From assembly GCA_964639875.1 (NCBI GenBank), contig CAZXEM010000036.1, forward strand, positions 1-10,974: a DNA stretch of 10,974 nt. Reading direction: 5' to 3'. Position numbers and translations under genes: made by a program. A model generated the notes under the pieces. That model made no database searches. It saw nothing but the letters and a program-made list of their open reading frames with translations, and was not told where the DNA came from. The DNA is from CAZQLW01 sp964639875. Lineage in GTDB: Archaea; Nanobdellota; Nanobdellia; Woesearchaeales; GW2011-AR9. Positions 10,972 to 10,974 of this stretch are shown here, piece by piece; the stretch's first letter is position 1; each line of letters opens with the position of its first letter.

Positions 10972-10974
10972 TAA

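Noticed and set aside
1..10974. Insertion sequences, integrases, attachment sites or toxin-antitoxin pairs
   Set aside because: None of the genes or repeats here resembles a transposase, recombinase or toxin; the region looks like stable core chromosome with one novel RNA.

Overview
The window is archaeal chromosomal DNA, AT-rich, with almost every base assigned to a gene or a short promoter-sized gap. The archaeal assignment rests on an L1 - P0/L10 - P1/L12 ribosomal stalk operon whose P1 ends in the archaeal/eukaryotic GLGALFG tail, on an Era-like GTPase / DUF2073 / Zn-ribbon trio found in archaea, on TATA boxes about 27 bases upstream of starts, and on T-tract terminators. Low GC, small genes, a bacterial-type MetK, a half-size MFS protein and a response-regulator type I associate with Woesearchaeota/Pacearchaeota suggest a DPANN lineage. 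That last placement is inference.

Left part (1-1838, all on the minus strand): a putative signalling operon reads hemerythrin-like four-helix protein, then single-domain response regulator, then the first 45 codons of a probable RecA-type ATPase that runs off the window. Upstream of it is a YprB-like DnaQ/RNase H-fold exonuclease, probably translated from a leaderless mRNA.

1839-2097 has no protein gene. It holds the most striking element of the window: a GC-richer block of about 140 bases (59 G/C in 1891-2030) with its own TATA box, a nearly perfect 11-position terminal helix, three internal hairpins (one capped by a C-UUCG-G tetraloop) and a 3' T-tract. I read it as an unrecognised structured RNA on the plus strand, either free-standing or a leader of the next gene, a CPA2-type cation/proton antiporter with a long lysine-rich tail.

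Middle (3491-5970): metK (minus) is divergent from a two-gene operon (plus), an XRE-HTH/CBS regulator overlapping by ATGA a six-helix MFS protein. The divergent gap carries repeated TATTCT/AGAATA half-sites around the regulator's TATA box, so autoregulation, and possibly control of metK, is plausible.

Right part (5981-10974): a coiled-coil protein of the COG1340 type lies behind the ribosomal operon L1-L10-L12 (minus). The L1 leader contains a hairpin with an asymmetric loop that resembles the known L1 mRNA/23S binding site and overlaps the Shine-Dalgarno sequence. L10/P0 is unusual: it carries six 14-residue acidic repeats and lacks the usual tail. Divergent from L1, on the plus strand, are the Era-like GTPase, DUF2073 (OapB-like) and a DUF2072 Zn-ribbon (OapC-like), the last preceded by a perfect 18-bp palindrome.
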